A stretch of DNA of 5,554 bases from Anaerolineae bacterium. Lineage in GTDB: Bacteria > Chloroflexota > Anaerolineae > JAFGEY01. Made by a program: the position numbers and the translations under genes. The notes under the pieces were generated by a model. The model had not been told where the DNA came from. It did no database searches and saw only the letters and a list, made by a program, of their open reading frames with translations. Below, in pieces: positions 1 through 5,554 of the stretch (position 1 is the first letter of the stretch; each line of letters starts with the position of its first letter). The stretch covers positions 1 through 5,554 of the forward strand of contig JAFGEY010000464.1 of NCBI GenBank assembly GCA_016931365.1, read 5' to 3'.

Positions 1-2696
1 ACCTCCGCTTCCTCGTACAGAAACACCGCCCGCCGGAAGGGACGCACCTGGGTCAGCAAAGCCTGCGCGGCCGGCGCGCTGGGATCGGTGTACTGGACGT
101 TTTCGGACTTGATCGAGAGCAGGCCGGCGCGGAACATCGCCGCCAGCACCTGCCGCACGACCGTCGGGTGCCAGCCGTAATCGCCGCCGCTGAAATGATC
201 CTCCAGCGCCTTGCCGTCGCTCGCTTCGCCGCGCCGCGCCCGCCGCTCCAGCTCGCGCCGCACTTCTTCCACTACCGCGCAGTGCTGGTTCAGATGGCTA
301 TCGGCCCCAAACAGGCTCAACCCCGCGCCGACGGTGGGCAGCGCGTAAGGGGCGACGGTCAGCACGGCGCGGATTTCGTCTTCATTGGGCCGCACGGCGG
401 CCAGTTCGAACTTGGAATACTGGTAGGGCACCACCTGGCTGAGGGCGCGGTTGAAAATGGGGTTCAGCGTGCTGACGCGCCCATCCAGTTCCTCGGCCCG
501 CCCGTTCCAGACCAGCGTGCCGTTGGTTAACGCCACACGCAGGGCGGTTTCGATCTTGGATTGCAGGCTGGCCAGCTCGGTCTCTTTTTCGCGAATGATC
601 TCGCGCTCCTCGTCCGTCTTGGCCGACCGGGCCCGCCACTGCCCCAACACATCGTCCAGGCGAATGGCCCGCGTCAACTGGTCGGACAGCTCCGGGGCAT
701 CTTTGGACACCCAATAGACCGTGCCCGGCGCGGCAAAGCTCTGCACCTGCTCCAGGTCTTCCAGGTTGAACTGTTCGTCCAGTTGGACGTACAGCGGCGA
801 ATACACCTCCAGCACCAGGTCCTGGCCGGCCTGGAGGTCCTCGCCGTCGCCGCGCACGATCACCTCAAAGGAACGCAGCCCATCCTGGTAGTTCAGCCGG
901 CCGATCGGGCGCAGCACCTCGGCCAGGGCCGCCCGCGCCGCCCGGCGCAGGTCGCTCTGGCGCACGGTCACGCCGGAAACCTCTTCCTCAAAGGTCTTTT
1001 TGGCCCCGGTGAGAAACTCCCACACCCCTTCTTCTTTGGGCACCACATAGCGCGCCGCGTGCAGCCGCTTGAGGCTGGCTTCGATCTCGCCGCGCAGCGC
1101 GCTCACCTGCTCGCTGCGCACGTCTTGCAGCAGCGCGTGGGCCAGCGTTTCGGCGCTCACGGCGATCCAGGACACCGATTGAAGCAGATACAGCGCCTTG
1201 AGCACCCGCTGGTCGAGAGGCCGGTATCCGGGAAGCCGCGCCGGCAGGCCGTCGATCTCGCGCCGGTCTTGCGGCTGCAGGTCGACGGCAATCTGGTCGT
1301 AGACCATATCCAGGGTGGCCACGCGCCCCAGTTCGCCGTTCACAAAGCCGTTGGCCGGCCGGCTCAACACGCCCTGCGCCATGCCGATCATGCTGCGCGC
1401 TTCGGGGTTGAGGGCAAACCCGGTCGCCGCCGCGCTCTTGACACTCGCAAAGATAGCCTGGATCAACGCGGCATGGTAGGGCAAAAAGGGCGTGGCGGCC
1501 ACAAACCGCTCCGCGGTCATCGGCGTCAGATCGCGGCTGGCTCCGGGCAGGGTGGACATGACGGCCAACGCACCCTCGTGCTGCGCGTAAAAGGCCCGGA
1601 TGTCGGCCGCCCGCTCGTCGCGCTTTTTCAACACCCGCCCTTCCAGCACCTTTTCCACGTCGTCCGACGTCAGGCTCAAGCGGGTATCAAAGCGCGCGCC
1701 GATCTTGCCAAAATCCTCACCCAACAGCGCGACCCCATCGATCAGCTCGTTCAGTTTGGCCTGCGCGGTAACGATCAGCCACAGTCGCCCGCGTCCCTGG
1801 GTGCCGAACGATTCGGCAATCGATTGCAGTTCGAGCAGCTTTTGCCCGTTTGTGCCGATGAACTGGCCGATCTCGTCCATGATGAACACCAGGCGCGGCG
1901 GCCGCTCGGGGTCGCCGCGCGCGGCCAGTTCGTCCGTGTAGCGAACCAGGCGCTCGACCAGGTCGGACACGGTCAAGCGCTGGCTCCCTTCCACCACGTC
2001 CAACGCGGCCAGCGCTTCCTCTCGACTCTGGTAGGCATCCGGCGCGATCGCCTGCAGCACCTCGGCCACCGTAGGCCGGATGAATAAAAAATCGTCGCGC
2101 TCCTCCTCCCACGGCGCGTCCAGGCGCGCGGACACCTCGGCCCGAAACGCGTCGTACAGCCCGCGCCGGATCAACGACAATTCCAGGCTGGCCACGGCCG
2201 GATCGAGGCTCAAGCCCCGGCTGGCCAGGTAGCGCCGGTACATGATCTGGCTGATGCTCTCGCCCTGCGCTTGTTGGTCTTCTTCCGTCTTGATGTTAAA
2301 CATGATCACCCGGCTGTCGAGCATGCCGGCGCGATGCAGCAATCCATCGATCTCGTGACGGCGCTCGCTGGCGGCCAGCCGCTCCGAGAAAATTTCGCCG
2401 GCCGGACGCCCGTCGACGGTCGGATGGGTCAGCAAATAGCTCAATATCTTGGCAAAGTGAGACTTGCCCGATCCGAAAAAGCCCGAAATCCACACCCCGA
2501 TGCGGTCGGTCGGCGCGGTGCGCGATCCGGCGTAGACATCCAGGAACTCGATCAGGGCGCGCTCGATCGGCGCCGTAACCACATACTCGTGCAATTCCGT
2601 GGCCACCGTGGCCTCAGCCACGTCGTTGACTTTGGTTACCGGGGGAATGTAACGTTCAAGGGAATAGACAAACAGGTCTTTCAAAGCCAGTGACAT
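1..2696 (-). CDS. brxC: BrxC, BREX P-loop ATPase (partial, C-terminus beyond left edge)
   Basis: Large ATPase that is a core component of BREX phage defence. An uninterrupted frame runs from ATG at 2696 to the window edge, giving 898 codons. BrxC proteins are usually about 1,100-1,250 residues, so roughly the last quarter is missing. The N-terminus reads MSLALKDLFVYSLERYIPPV. A Walker A motif GFFGSGKS lies at residues 72-79 and a Walker B motif LVFIMDE at 269-275 with acidic D274 and E275. A charged helical stretch that could form a coiled coil lies near 694-720. The start is fixed by AGAGG 8 bases upstream, only 14 bases after the stop of the nuclease-like gene, so the two are probably co-transcribed. 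GC content is very high, as in the flanking host-like DNA. The Walker motifs are seen directly; assignment as BrxC rests on family resemblance plus the adjacent brxA and brxB. A PglY-like or other large defence ATPase is less likely. Confidence 0.9.
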   Translation of the reverse strand, partial: MSLALKDLFVYSLERYIPPVTKVNDVAEATVATELHEYVVTAPIERALIEFLDVYAGSRTAPTDRIGVWISGFFGSGKSHFAKILSYLLTHPTVDGRPAGEIFSERLAASERRHEIDGLLHRAGMLDSRVIMFNIKTEEDQQAQGESISQIMYRRYLASRGLSLDPAVASLELSLIRRGLYDAFRAEVSARLDAPWEEERDDFLFIRPTVAEVLQAIAPDAYQSREEALAALDVVEGSQRLTVSDLVERLVRYTDELAARGDPERPPRLVFIMDEIGQFIGTNGQKLLELQSIAESFGTQGRGRLWLIVTAQAKLNELIDGVALLGEDFGKIGARFDTRLSLTSDDVEKVLEGRVLKKRDERAADIRAFYAQHEGALAVMSTLPGASRDLTPMTAERFVAATPFLPYHAALIQAIFASVKSAAATGFALNPEARSMIGMAQGVLSRPANGFVNGELGRVATLDMVYDQIAVDLQPQDRREIDGLPARLPGYRPLDQRVLKALYLLQSVSWIAVSAETLAHALLQDVRSEQVSALRGEIEASLKRLHAARYVVPKEEGVWEFLTGAKKTFEEEVSGVTVRQSDLRRAARAALAEVLRPIGRLNYQDGLRSFEVIVRGDGEDLQAGQDLVLEVYSPLYVQLDEQFNLEDLEQVQSFAAPGTVYWVSKDAPELSDQLTRAIRLDDVLGQWRARSAKTDEEREIIREKETELASLQSKIETALRVALTNGTLVWNGRAEELDGRVSTLNPIFNRALSQVVPYQYSKFELAAVRPNEDEIRAVLTVAPYALPTVGAGLSLFGADSHLNQHCAVVEEVRRELERRARRGEASDGKALEDHFSGGDYGWHPTVVRQVLAAMFRAGLLSIKSENVQYTDPSAPAAQALLTQVRPFRRAVFLYEEAE

Positions 2697-2713
2697 ACGT
2701 CACACCTCTTTCA
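2697..2713 (-). promoter_or_regulatory. Ribosome binding site of brxC next to the upstream stop codon
   Basis: AGAGG (complement of 2705-2709) sits 8 bases before the brxC ATG. It follows the TGA of the preceding gene (2711-2713) after one base, so ribosomes ending on that gene are placed on the brxC start. This supports translational coupling and the choice of start. Confidence 0.7.
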
Positions 2714-3601
2714 AACAACTCCAGGCCGAATGCCATACTTTTCATCAAGGTAGCTCAACAGGTTTTCATATTGTCCGTGCGCCTGGAGCACATAGGCAAT
2801 GGATTGCCAGGAAATACGTGCCAGGCGCGCCGGTGGCCTGACGGCCTGTTTCAGGTTCTTGAACAACTCGGCCTCATGCCCACTGGTAAAGAAGGGGTTA
2901 TTCGTGTCGTACACCAGCACGGCGGTTGGTCGCCCCTTGACCTGCCCCTGCTCATCTATGGCCGCGCCAAGCAAAGTGCGCACCAGTTGATAGGTGAAAG
3001 CCAGAGGGCAAGGCGACTGTGCTTTTTGTGTGTCCCAGGTCAGCACACGAGGAATATGCTGCCAATACGTCATCCCGCGTTGGGTCAACCAGCACTTGCC
3101 AGGCACATACTTTCCATCACAAAACCTGGGCACTCGCGAACACGTCCCGATCTCGCGCTCCATCAGCTTGCATTCTATGGCCACATGACCGTCTTTTCCA
3201 GGCCAAAACAGATCGATTGATGTCGGCGTGCGCTCATTCAGGGTGCCCAAAGCCAGGTCAAAAACAGGCTTACCAGCCGGCTCAAACCCATCCAACAAAA
3301 TATGCCCGTCTTTATCCAAGATTTGGGCCAGCAACTGCAAATCTTGACGCTTGAGCAGCGTGCCGAAAACGCTGACCGCCAACGCCTGTGAGCTGGTCAT
3401 GCTTGAAAACCACGTATGTCGACGGTTCTTGGGTAGGAAATCGATCAGATCCCATTCGACCAGGTTGCACATCGCAAACTCGGCTTTAAAAACATGCTCA
3501 CGTCTGGGGTCAAACAGATCATATTCCAGAGGATAATGCGTGTGGCGATAGTGAATAAAGCGACGCTTCATTTGTCGCACATAATCATTATATGTTGACA
3601 T
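2711..3601 (-). CDS. PD-(D/E)XK restriction endonuclease-like protein inserted in the BREX operon
   Basis: Predicted accessory nuclease of 296 residues. The ATG at 3601 is chosen because AGAGG lies 7 bases upstream; a TTG at 3619 would add six residues but has no comparable site. The active-site pattern is SID (D130), 12 residues, then IECK (E143, K145), which fits the core beta-hairpin of PD-(D/E)XK nucleases; E41 or E49 in the preceding helix could complete the site. Downstream are cysteines C154, C161, C170 and C198, and a CP...YQLVR segment (198-207) that recalls, from memory, the PGN_0703-type putative restriction endonucleases. It lies 31 bases after brxB and 14 before brxC, in the same direction. 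Its GC content is low compared with its neighbours (22 of 60 bases at 3541-3600), suggesting recent acquisition. It is not a standard core BREX gene. Catalysis and the family name are inferred; the motif is seen. Confidence 0.72.
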   Translation of the reverse strand: MSTYNDYVRQMKRRFIHYRHTHYPLEYDLFDPRREHVFKAEFAMCNLVEWDLIDFLPKNRRHTWFSSMTSSQALAVSVFGTLLKRQDLQLLAQILDKDGHILLDGFEPAGKPVFDLALGTLNERTPTSIDLFWPGKDGHVAIECKLMEREIGTCSRVPRFCDGKYVPGKCWLTQRGMTYWQHIPRVLTWDTQKAQSPCPLAFTYQLVRTLLGAAIDEQGQVKGRPTAVLVYDTNNPFFTSGHEAELFKNLKQAVRPPARLARISWQSIAYVLQAHGQYENLLSYLDEKYGIRPGVV

Positions 3602-3613
3602 TGTCTTGCCTCT
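3602..3613 (-). promoter_or_regulatory. Ribosome binding site deciding the nuclease-like gene start
   Basis: AGAGG (complement of 3609-3613) is separated by 7 bases from ATG at 3601. It favours this ATG over the in-frame TTG at 3619, which would place the site inside the coding sequence. Confidence 0.65.
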
Positions 3614-3632
3614 GCTCAACTTGTACAGCCGC

Positions 3633-4190
3633 TCAGATCAGATCGCGCGTCCGATAGTACCCGCTCGGGCGTTGGCCGAGAAACATCAACTGCCCATCCA
3701 CATTCACTTCGCCGGGATAAAAAACGACCAGCGCCATCGGCGGGATCACCCGGTTGGTGATCGCATCCAGGACCGAGTCCAGTTGAAAGTAGGGATAAAC
3801 AAACGCGGCATCAACGACAAAGATAATGCCGTCGCCATTCAACGACAAGATAGCTTGCTCCAGACGCTGCTCCAGTTCTTGCCGCGCGTGCCGGGCCATT
3901 CCGGCCTGCAATCGGGCTGGATCGGTCTGCTCCAACTCAAACAGTTGATCCAACCGTCCTCGCGCCTCATAATGGACAAAAATCGCCCCGCGGCAGGAGA
4001 CTGTATTCACCGCAACATGCCTTTGAGCGAGCGCGCGGGCCAGCGTCTCGTACAGACGCCGGCATTCGTTTTCTTCATCCGGCTGGTAGACCAGCCGAAC
4101 AAAAGGCACACCCGTATTTTGGGCCAGCGTTTGCCGGTGGTTCACCAGCAGGTCTTCCAGTTGCTCAAACTTGGCTTGTAAGGACCTCAA
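3633..4190 (-). CDS. brxB: BrxB, BREX DUF1788 protein
   Basis: Core BREX protein of 185 residues, close to the usual BrxB length; its biochemical role is not firmly known. The sequence shows the DUF1788 layout: an N-terminal amphipathic helix (MRSLQAKFEQLEDLL), PFVRLVYQPDEE at 29-40, a hydrophobic strand GIIFVVDAAFVYPYF at 121-135, and a C-terminal block FYPGEV...LMFLG...GYYRTRDLI at 157-185. The start is TTG at 4190, preceded by a perfect GGAGG with a 6-base spacer. The frame stays open upstream to an ATG at 4331, but those 47 residues are low-complexity and read through brxA in another frame, so they are rejected. The gene overlaps the 3' end of brxA by 26 bases, and the nuclease-like gene follows 31 bases later. 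Confidence 0.9.
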   Translation of the reverse strand: MRSLQAKFEQLEDLLVNHRQTLAQNTGVPFVRLVYQPDEENECRRLYETLARALAQRHVAVNTVSCRGAIFVHYEARGRLDQLFELEQTDPARLQAGMARHARQELEQRLEQAILSLNGDGIIFVVDAAFVYPYFQLDSVLDAITNRVIPPMALVVFYPGEVNVDGQLMFLGQRPSGYYRTRDLI

Positions 4191-4959
4191 CGCATGCCTC
4201 CAGAGATGAGTAGCGCAGATCGAGGGTGGATAGGTCGCCCTGATGCTTGAACGTGCAGTGCCCAGCGGCTGTGGCTTCATCCAACAGCACGGTGACGTCC
4301 GCCCGCTCCAGGAAGAAGAGCTTCCATTCATTGGATGCCAAAATCGAACCGGGCGCAGTCAGCCCGTCGCCGGCCAGGCGGTAGAGGACATAGACGAACG
4401 CCGGCAGGGGAACATAGACGCGGTGAAATGTCTTGCGCTGTGCGCCGCGCAGCAGGCCCAGGTCGCGCAGGATGGTGAGCACATTGCTGACCACTTTGTC
4501 TCGGGTCTGCGGTGACCAGGCGGCGAGTTCCGGGTGCGTCGGCGAGATGGCATCCAGGTGTTGCTGGAGGACAGACTTGTCGATCCCGCTGTATCCGGCC
4601 ACATAACGGGGGTACACGCAGTCGATGGTCAGATCGTGGAGCAGAGGGGTTGACCGGCAGAACTCGTAGAACAGCACCAGGCTTTCCGTCTGCCGGTCGG
4701 GCGCGTGAACGACCATCTGCGCCAGCACGTGCGCCTGAGGCTCATCACTCAAGTAGCGGGCATGAATGCGATCCCACACGGATTCGCGGGTACTATGCGT
4801 CATTTTGCCCAACAAGTCTCGTTCAATGACCCCAGCACGAACCTGGTCGATCGAAAGACCTTGGGCGAGGTGACGAAGCACGATCAATGTTTCGTCCAGC
4901 AGCGCGCCCTTGCCGGAAATCCCGGCGCTGTACACTGAACCCGTCCCGGTTTGCGTCAA
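4165..4959 (-). CDS. brxA: BrxA, BREX DUF1819 protein
   Basis: First core gene of the BREX operon, 264 residues. BrxA is a small helical protein, described as NusB-like in the original BREX annotation and later reported to bind DNA. Here the N-terminus carries YSAGISGKGALLDE (10-23), then a helical block with ERDLLGKMTHSTRESVWDRI (46-65), a central hydrophobic helical region around LVLFYEFCRS (94-103), and the characteristic WSPQTRDKVVSNVLTILRDL (148-167) followed by GLL. The TTG start at 4959 has GGGGAG 6 bases upstream, and an in-frame TGA lies only five codons before it, so no longer start is possible. A GTG at codon 9 is a weaker alternative. The gene's last 26 bases overlap brxB, which suggests coupled translation. 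The upstream region carries the likely operon promoter. Confidence 0.88.
   Translation of the reverse strand: MTQTGTGSVYSAGISGKGALLDETLIVLRHLAQGLSIDQVRAGVIERDLLGKMTHSTRESVWDRIHARYLSDEPQAHVLAQMVVHAPDRQTESLVLFYEFCRSTPLLHDLTIDCVYPRYVAGYSGIDKSVLQQHLDAISPTHPELAAWSPQTRDKVVSNVLTILRDLGLLRGAQRKTFHRVYVPLPAFVYVLYRLAGDGLTAPGSILASNEWKLFFLERADVTVLLDEATAAGHCTFKHQGDLSTLDLRYSSLEACVEVLTSQV
4191..4201 (-). promoter_or_regulatory. Strong Shine-Dalgarno inside brxA that sets the TTG start of brxB
   Basis: GGAGG (complement of 4197-4201) stands 6 bases before TTG at 4190. It lies inside the last codons of brxA. An ATG at 4195 is one base from the site, in another frame, and meets TGA after two codons, so it is unlikely to be used productively. 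Confidence 0.75.
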
Positions 4960-4971
4960 TCTGATCTCCCC
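4960..4971 (-). promoter_or_regulatory. Ribosome binding site of brxA
   Basis: GGGGAG (complement of 4966-4971) with a 6-base spacer to TTG at 4959. It supports the rare start codon, because an in-frame stop lies just upstream. Confidence 0.7.
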
Positions 4972-4981
4972 TCACAGCAAA

Positions 4982-5050
4982 AGCCCGTCGAGCCGGGATT
5001 TTACCCAAAACTTTGAACCAAAGGTTTGCCGAGATTGCGGCAGACGGGCT
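4982..5050 (-). repeat. 8-bp perfect inverted repeat ahead of brxA, possible attenuator
   Basis: In the minus-strand transcript AGCCCGTC (complement of 5043-5050) can pair with GACGGGCT (complement of 4982-4989), which runs into TTTT about 12 bases before the brxA ribosome site. The loop is 53 bases and contains a smaller hairpin (5006-5028). A competing local pairing CCCG/CGGG with a 6-base loop uses the same 3' arm. The repeat is seen; any terminator or attenuator role is inference. Confidence 0.35.
5006..5028. repeat. Near-palindrome 10-3-10 in the brxA leader
   Basis: Arms 5006-5015 and 5019-5028 are complementary at 9 of 10 positions around a 3-base centre (core CTTTG AAC CAAAG). It could be an RNA hairpin in the leader or a protein-binding operator. 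It lies about 50 bases before the brxA start. Confidence 0.45.
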
Positions 5051-5055
5051 GGTCT

Positions 5056-5064
5056 GTTATACCA
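5056..5064 (-). promoter_or_regulatory. Second, weaker extended -10 promoter candidate for brxA
   Basis: TGG followed by TATAAC (complement of 5056-5064) forms an extended -10 element. No recognisable -35 hexamer is present at 16-18 bases. It would give a leader of roughly 90 bases. It shares the 9-mer ATGGTATAA with the better promoter upstream. Confidence 0.35.
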
Positions 5065-5080
5065 TCAACACCTCAGGCAT
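5057..5080 (-). CDS. Possible 7-residue leader peptide (uORF)
   Basis: ATG at 5080 opens MPEVLMV followed by TAA at 5057-5059. GAGGG lies 8 bases upstream of the ATG, a good spacing for translation. It would be translated from the upstream promoter's transcript. So short an ORF can arise by chance, and no attenuation codons stand out. Confidence 0.2.
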   Translation of the reverse strand: MPEVLMV

Positions 5081-5105
5081 TGCGTCGTCCCTCGATTGCA
5101 CAGGA

Positions 5106-5157
5106 CAAGCCCCAATCACCGCCTCGGGCCGTACCTGGCCACGAGGCTTTTGGCTTG
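5106..5157 (-). repeat. Nested stem structure in the predicted 5' leader
   Basis: An inner stem pairs GCCTCG-GGCC (5121-5130) with GGCC-A-CGAGGC (5137-5147): ten base pairs with one bulged base and a 6-base loop. An outer stem pairs CAAGCC (5106-5111) with GGCTTG (5152-5157). In the minus-strand RNA no T-tract follows, so it is more likely a leader structure than a terminator. On the plus strand it is followed by TTTT, but no plus-strand gene needs it. Confidence 0.5.
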
Positions 5158-5183
5158 ATCACTCGGCTGTGTACAACCACAAT

Positions 5184-5212
5184 ATTATACCATTTCCCGC
5201 TATTTCCAGCAA
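5184..5212 (-). promoter_or_regulatory. Likely BREX operon promoter (extended -10)
   Basis: A perfect TATAAT (complement of 5184-5189) is preceded by TG and one base (5190-5192), an extended -10. A partial -35 TTGCTG (complement of 5207-5212) lies at the ideal 17-base spacing. Transcription would begin near 5177 and give a leader of about 215 bases before brxA. This is the best sigma-70-type promoter I see in the region. Confidence 0.6.
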
Positions 5213-5230
5213 AGGGACGTATTTTCACGC

Positions 5231-5247
5231 CGAATGCACAGCGTTCG
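5231..5247. repeat. Near-palindrome 7-3-7 upstream of the promoter, possible operator
   Basis: CGAATGC ACA GCGTTCG pairs at 6 of 7 arm positions around a 3-base centre. It lies 18 bases upstream of the -35 element, where a regulator could bind. It has no T-tract on the minus strand, so it is a poor terminator for the gene ending at 5287. Confidence 0.3.
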
Positions 5248-5286
5248 ACCGGCAAAGAAGCAAGTCGCGCTCGATCCGATGCGATG

Positions 5287-5554
5287 CTACACCTGTACGT
5301 TAGCCTGTTCTTCCCGCTTCTCGATTGCCGCCAACACCCGTTCGTAAAAGGCATCGGTCTCTTCCGGTGACAACGCATACCATGCTTCTTGAGCCTGCTC
5401 AAGCGCGTCCGGTGAGCGCGGGCCGGGCCAGGGCAGTGGGTGGGCCTCGATTTCGTCCAGCATGGCGCGCCAATCCCAGCCCGGCTTCCAGATCAGGCGC
5501 AGCCCCTCGCCATCGGGAAAGAGGTACAACATCCAGCAGTTACGCAGCGAGTCC
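5287..5554 (-). CDS. Hypothetical protein, C-terminal part (5' end outside window)
   Basis: The reading frame is open from the right edge (DSLRNCWMLYLFPDGEGLRL...) to TAG at 5287-5289, giving at least 88 codons. An internal ATG at 5532 is not needed as a start, since the frame continues past the edge and has no obvious ribosome site there. The visible part is aromatic-rich (WKPGWDWRAML), then proline-rich (HPLPWPGPRSP), and ends in an acidic helical segment (ALEQAQEAWYALSPEETDAFYERVLAAIEKREEQA). I do not recognise a family and assign no function. It lies on the same strand as the BREX operon but is separated by 327 bases containing a promoter, so it is probably a separate transcription unit. 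Confidence 0.6.
   Translation of the reverse strand, partial: DSLRNCWMLYLFPDGEGLRLIWKPGWDWRAMLDEIEAHPLPWPGPRSPDALEQAQEAWYALSPEETDAFYERVLAAIEKREEQANVQV

Larger units (their letters stand above)
4960..5286. other. Intergenic region with promoter and structured leader of the BREX operon
   Basis: These 327 bases lie between the stop of the small upstream gene and the brxA start. I see no convincing protein gene here on either strand beyond a possible 7-codon leader ORF. The stretch holds two extended -10 promoter candidates, two near-palindromes with 3-base centres, and arms that could form nested stems in the brxA leader. It is the only place in the window where operon control elements are likely. 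Confidence 0.7.

Noticed and set aside
561..2087. 508-codon open frame on the plus strand
   Set aside because: It is antisense to brxC, whose frame has clear Walker motifs. Its protein is rich in H, Q, R, G and A, has no recognisable domain, and is typical of the shadow frames of high-GC genes.
2690..3220. 176-codon plus-strand frame opposite the nuclease-like gene
   Set aside because: It is antisense to a gene with a coherent active-site pattern and ribosome site, and has no recognisable features.
3606..4181. 191-codon plus-strand frame opposite brxB
   Set aside because: It mirrors the brxB coding region and shows no domain; brxB itself matches DUF1788 along its length.
4191..4331. N-terminal extension of brxB to ATG at 4331
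   Set aside because: The 47 extra residues are low-complexity, overlap brxA in another frame, and lie upstream of the perfect GGAGG that serves TTG at 4190.
5121..5150. Rho-independent terminator on the plus strand
   Set aside because: The stem followed by TTTT looks like one, but no plus-strand gene precedes it. It is better explained as a stem in the minus-strand leader.
5073..5402. 109-codon minus-strand frame across the promoter region
   Set aside because: It overlaps the end of the small upstream gene in another frame and runs over the promoter and leader stems; the product is basic and featureless.
1..5554. CRISPR array, tRNA, rRNA or insertion sequence
   Set aside because: I saw no regularly spaced repeats, no tRNA-like cloverleaf, no rRNA-like sequence and no transposase or terminal repeats; the low-GC gene has no visible flanking direct repeats.

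Overview
This window holds the 5' part of a BREX (bacteriophage exclusion) phage-defence operon. All of its genes lie on the minus strand and are read from right to left. The DNA is GC-rich (for example 50 G/C of 60 bases at 901-960) and several genes start with TTG. This fits a high-GC bacterium; a Chloroflexota-like host would be possible, but nothing in the window proves a taxon.

Layout in the direction of transcription (descending coordinates). (1) 5554-5287 is the 3' end of a small acidic protein I do not recognise, with its 5' end outside the window. (2) 5286-4960 is a 327-base non-coding stretch with a good extended -10 promoter (about 5184-5212), a second weaker one (about 5056-5064), near-palindromes, and a leader that can fold into nested stems. 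(3) 4959-4165 is brxA (DUF1819). (4) 4190-3633 is brxB (DUF1788), which overlaps brxA by 26 bases and starts at TTG behind a perfect GGAGG. (5) 3601-2711 is an accessory gene for a PD-(D/E)XK nuclease-like protein, clearly lower in GC than its neighbours. (6) From 2696 to the left edge runs brxC, the large P-loop ATPase, of which 898 codons are present; it is not complete.

BREX systems mark host DNA with the methyltransferase PglX and block phage replication without necessarily cutting the phage DNA. BrxA, BrxB and BrxC are core components. The methyltransferase (pglX), the PglZ alkaline-phosphatase-like protein and brxL or a helicase should lie to the left of base 1. brxA-brxB-brxC order is standard. 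The unusual point is the nuclease gene between brxB and brxC, which could add a DNA-cleaving activity to the system. Gene spacings (26-base overlap, 31 bases, 14 bases) and clear Shine-Dalgarno sites indicate one polycistronic unit.
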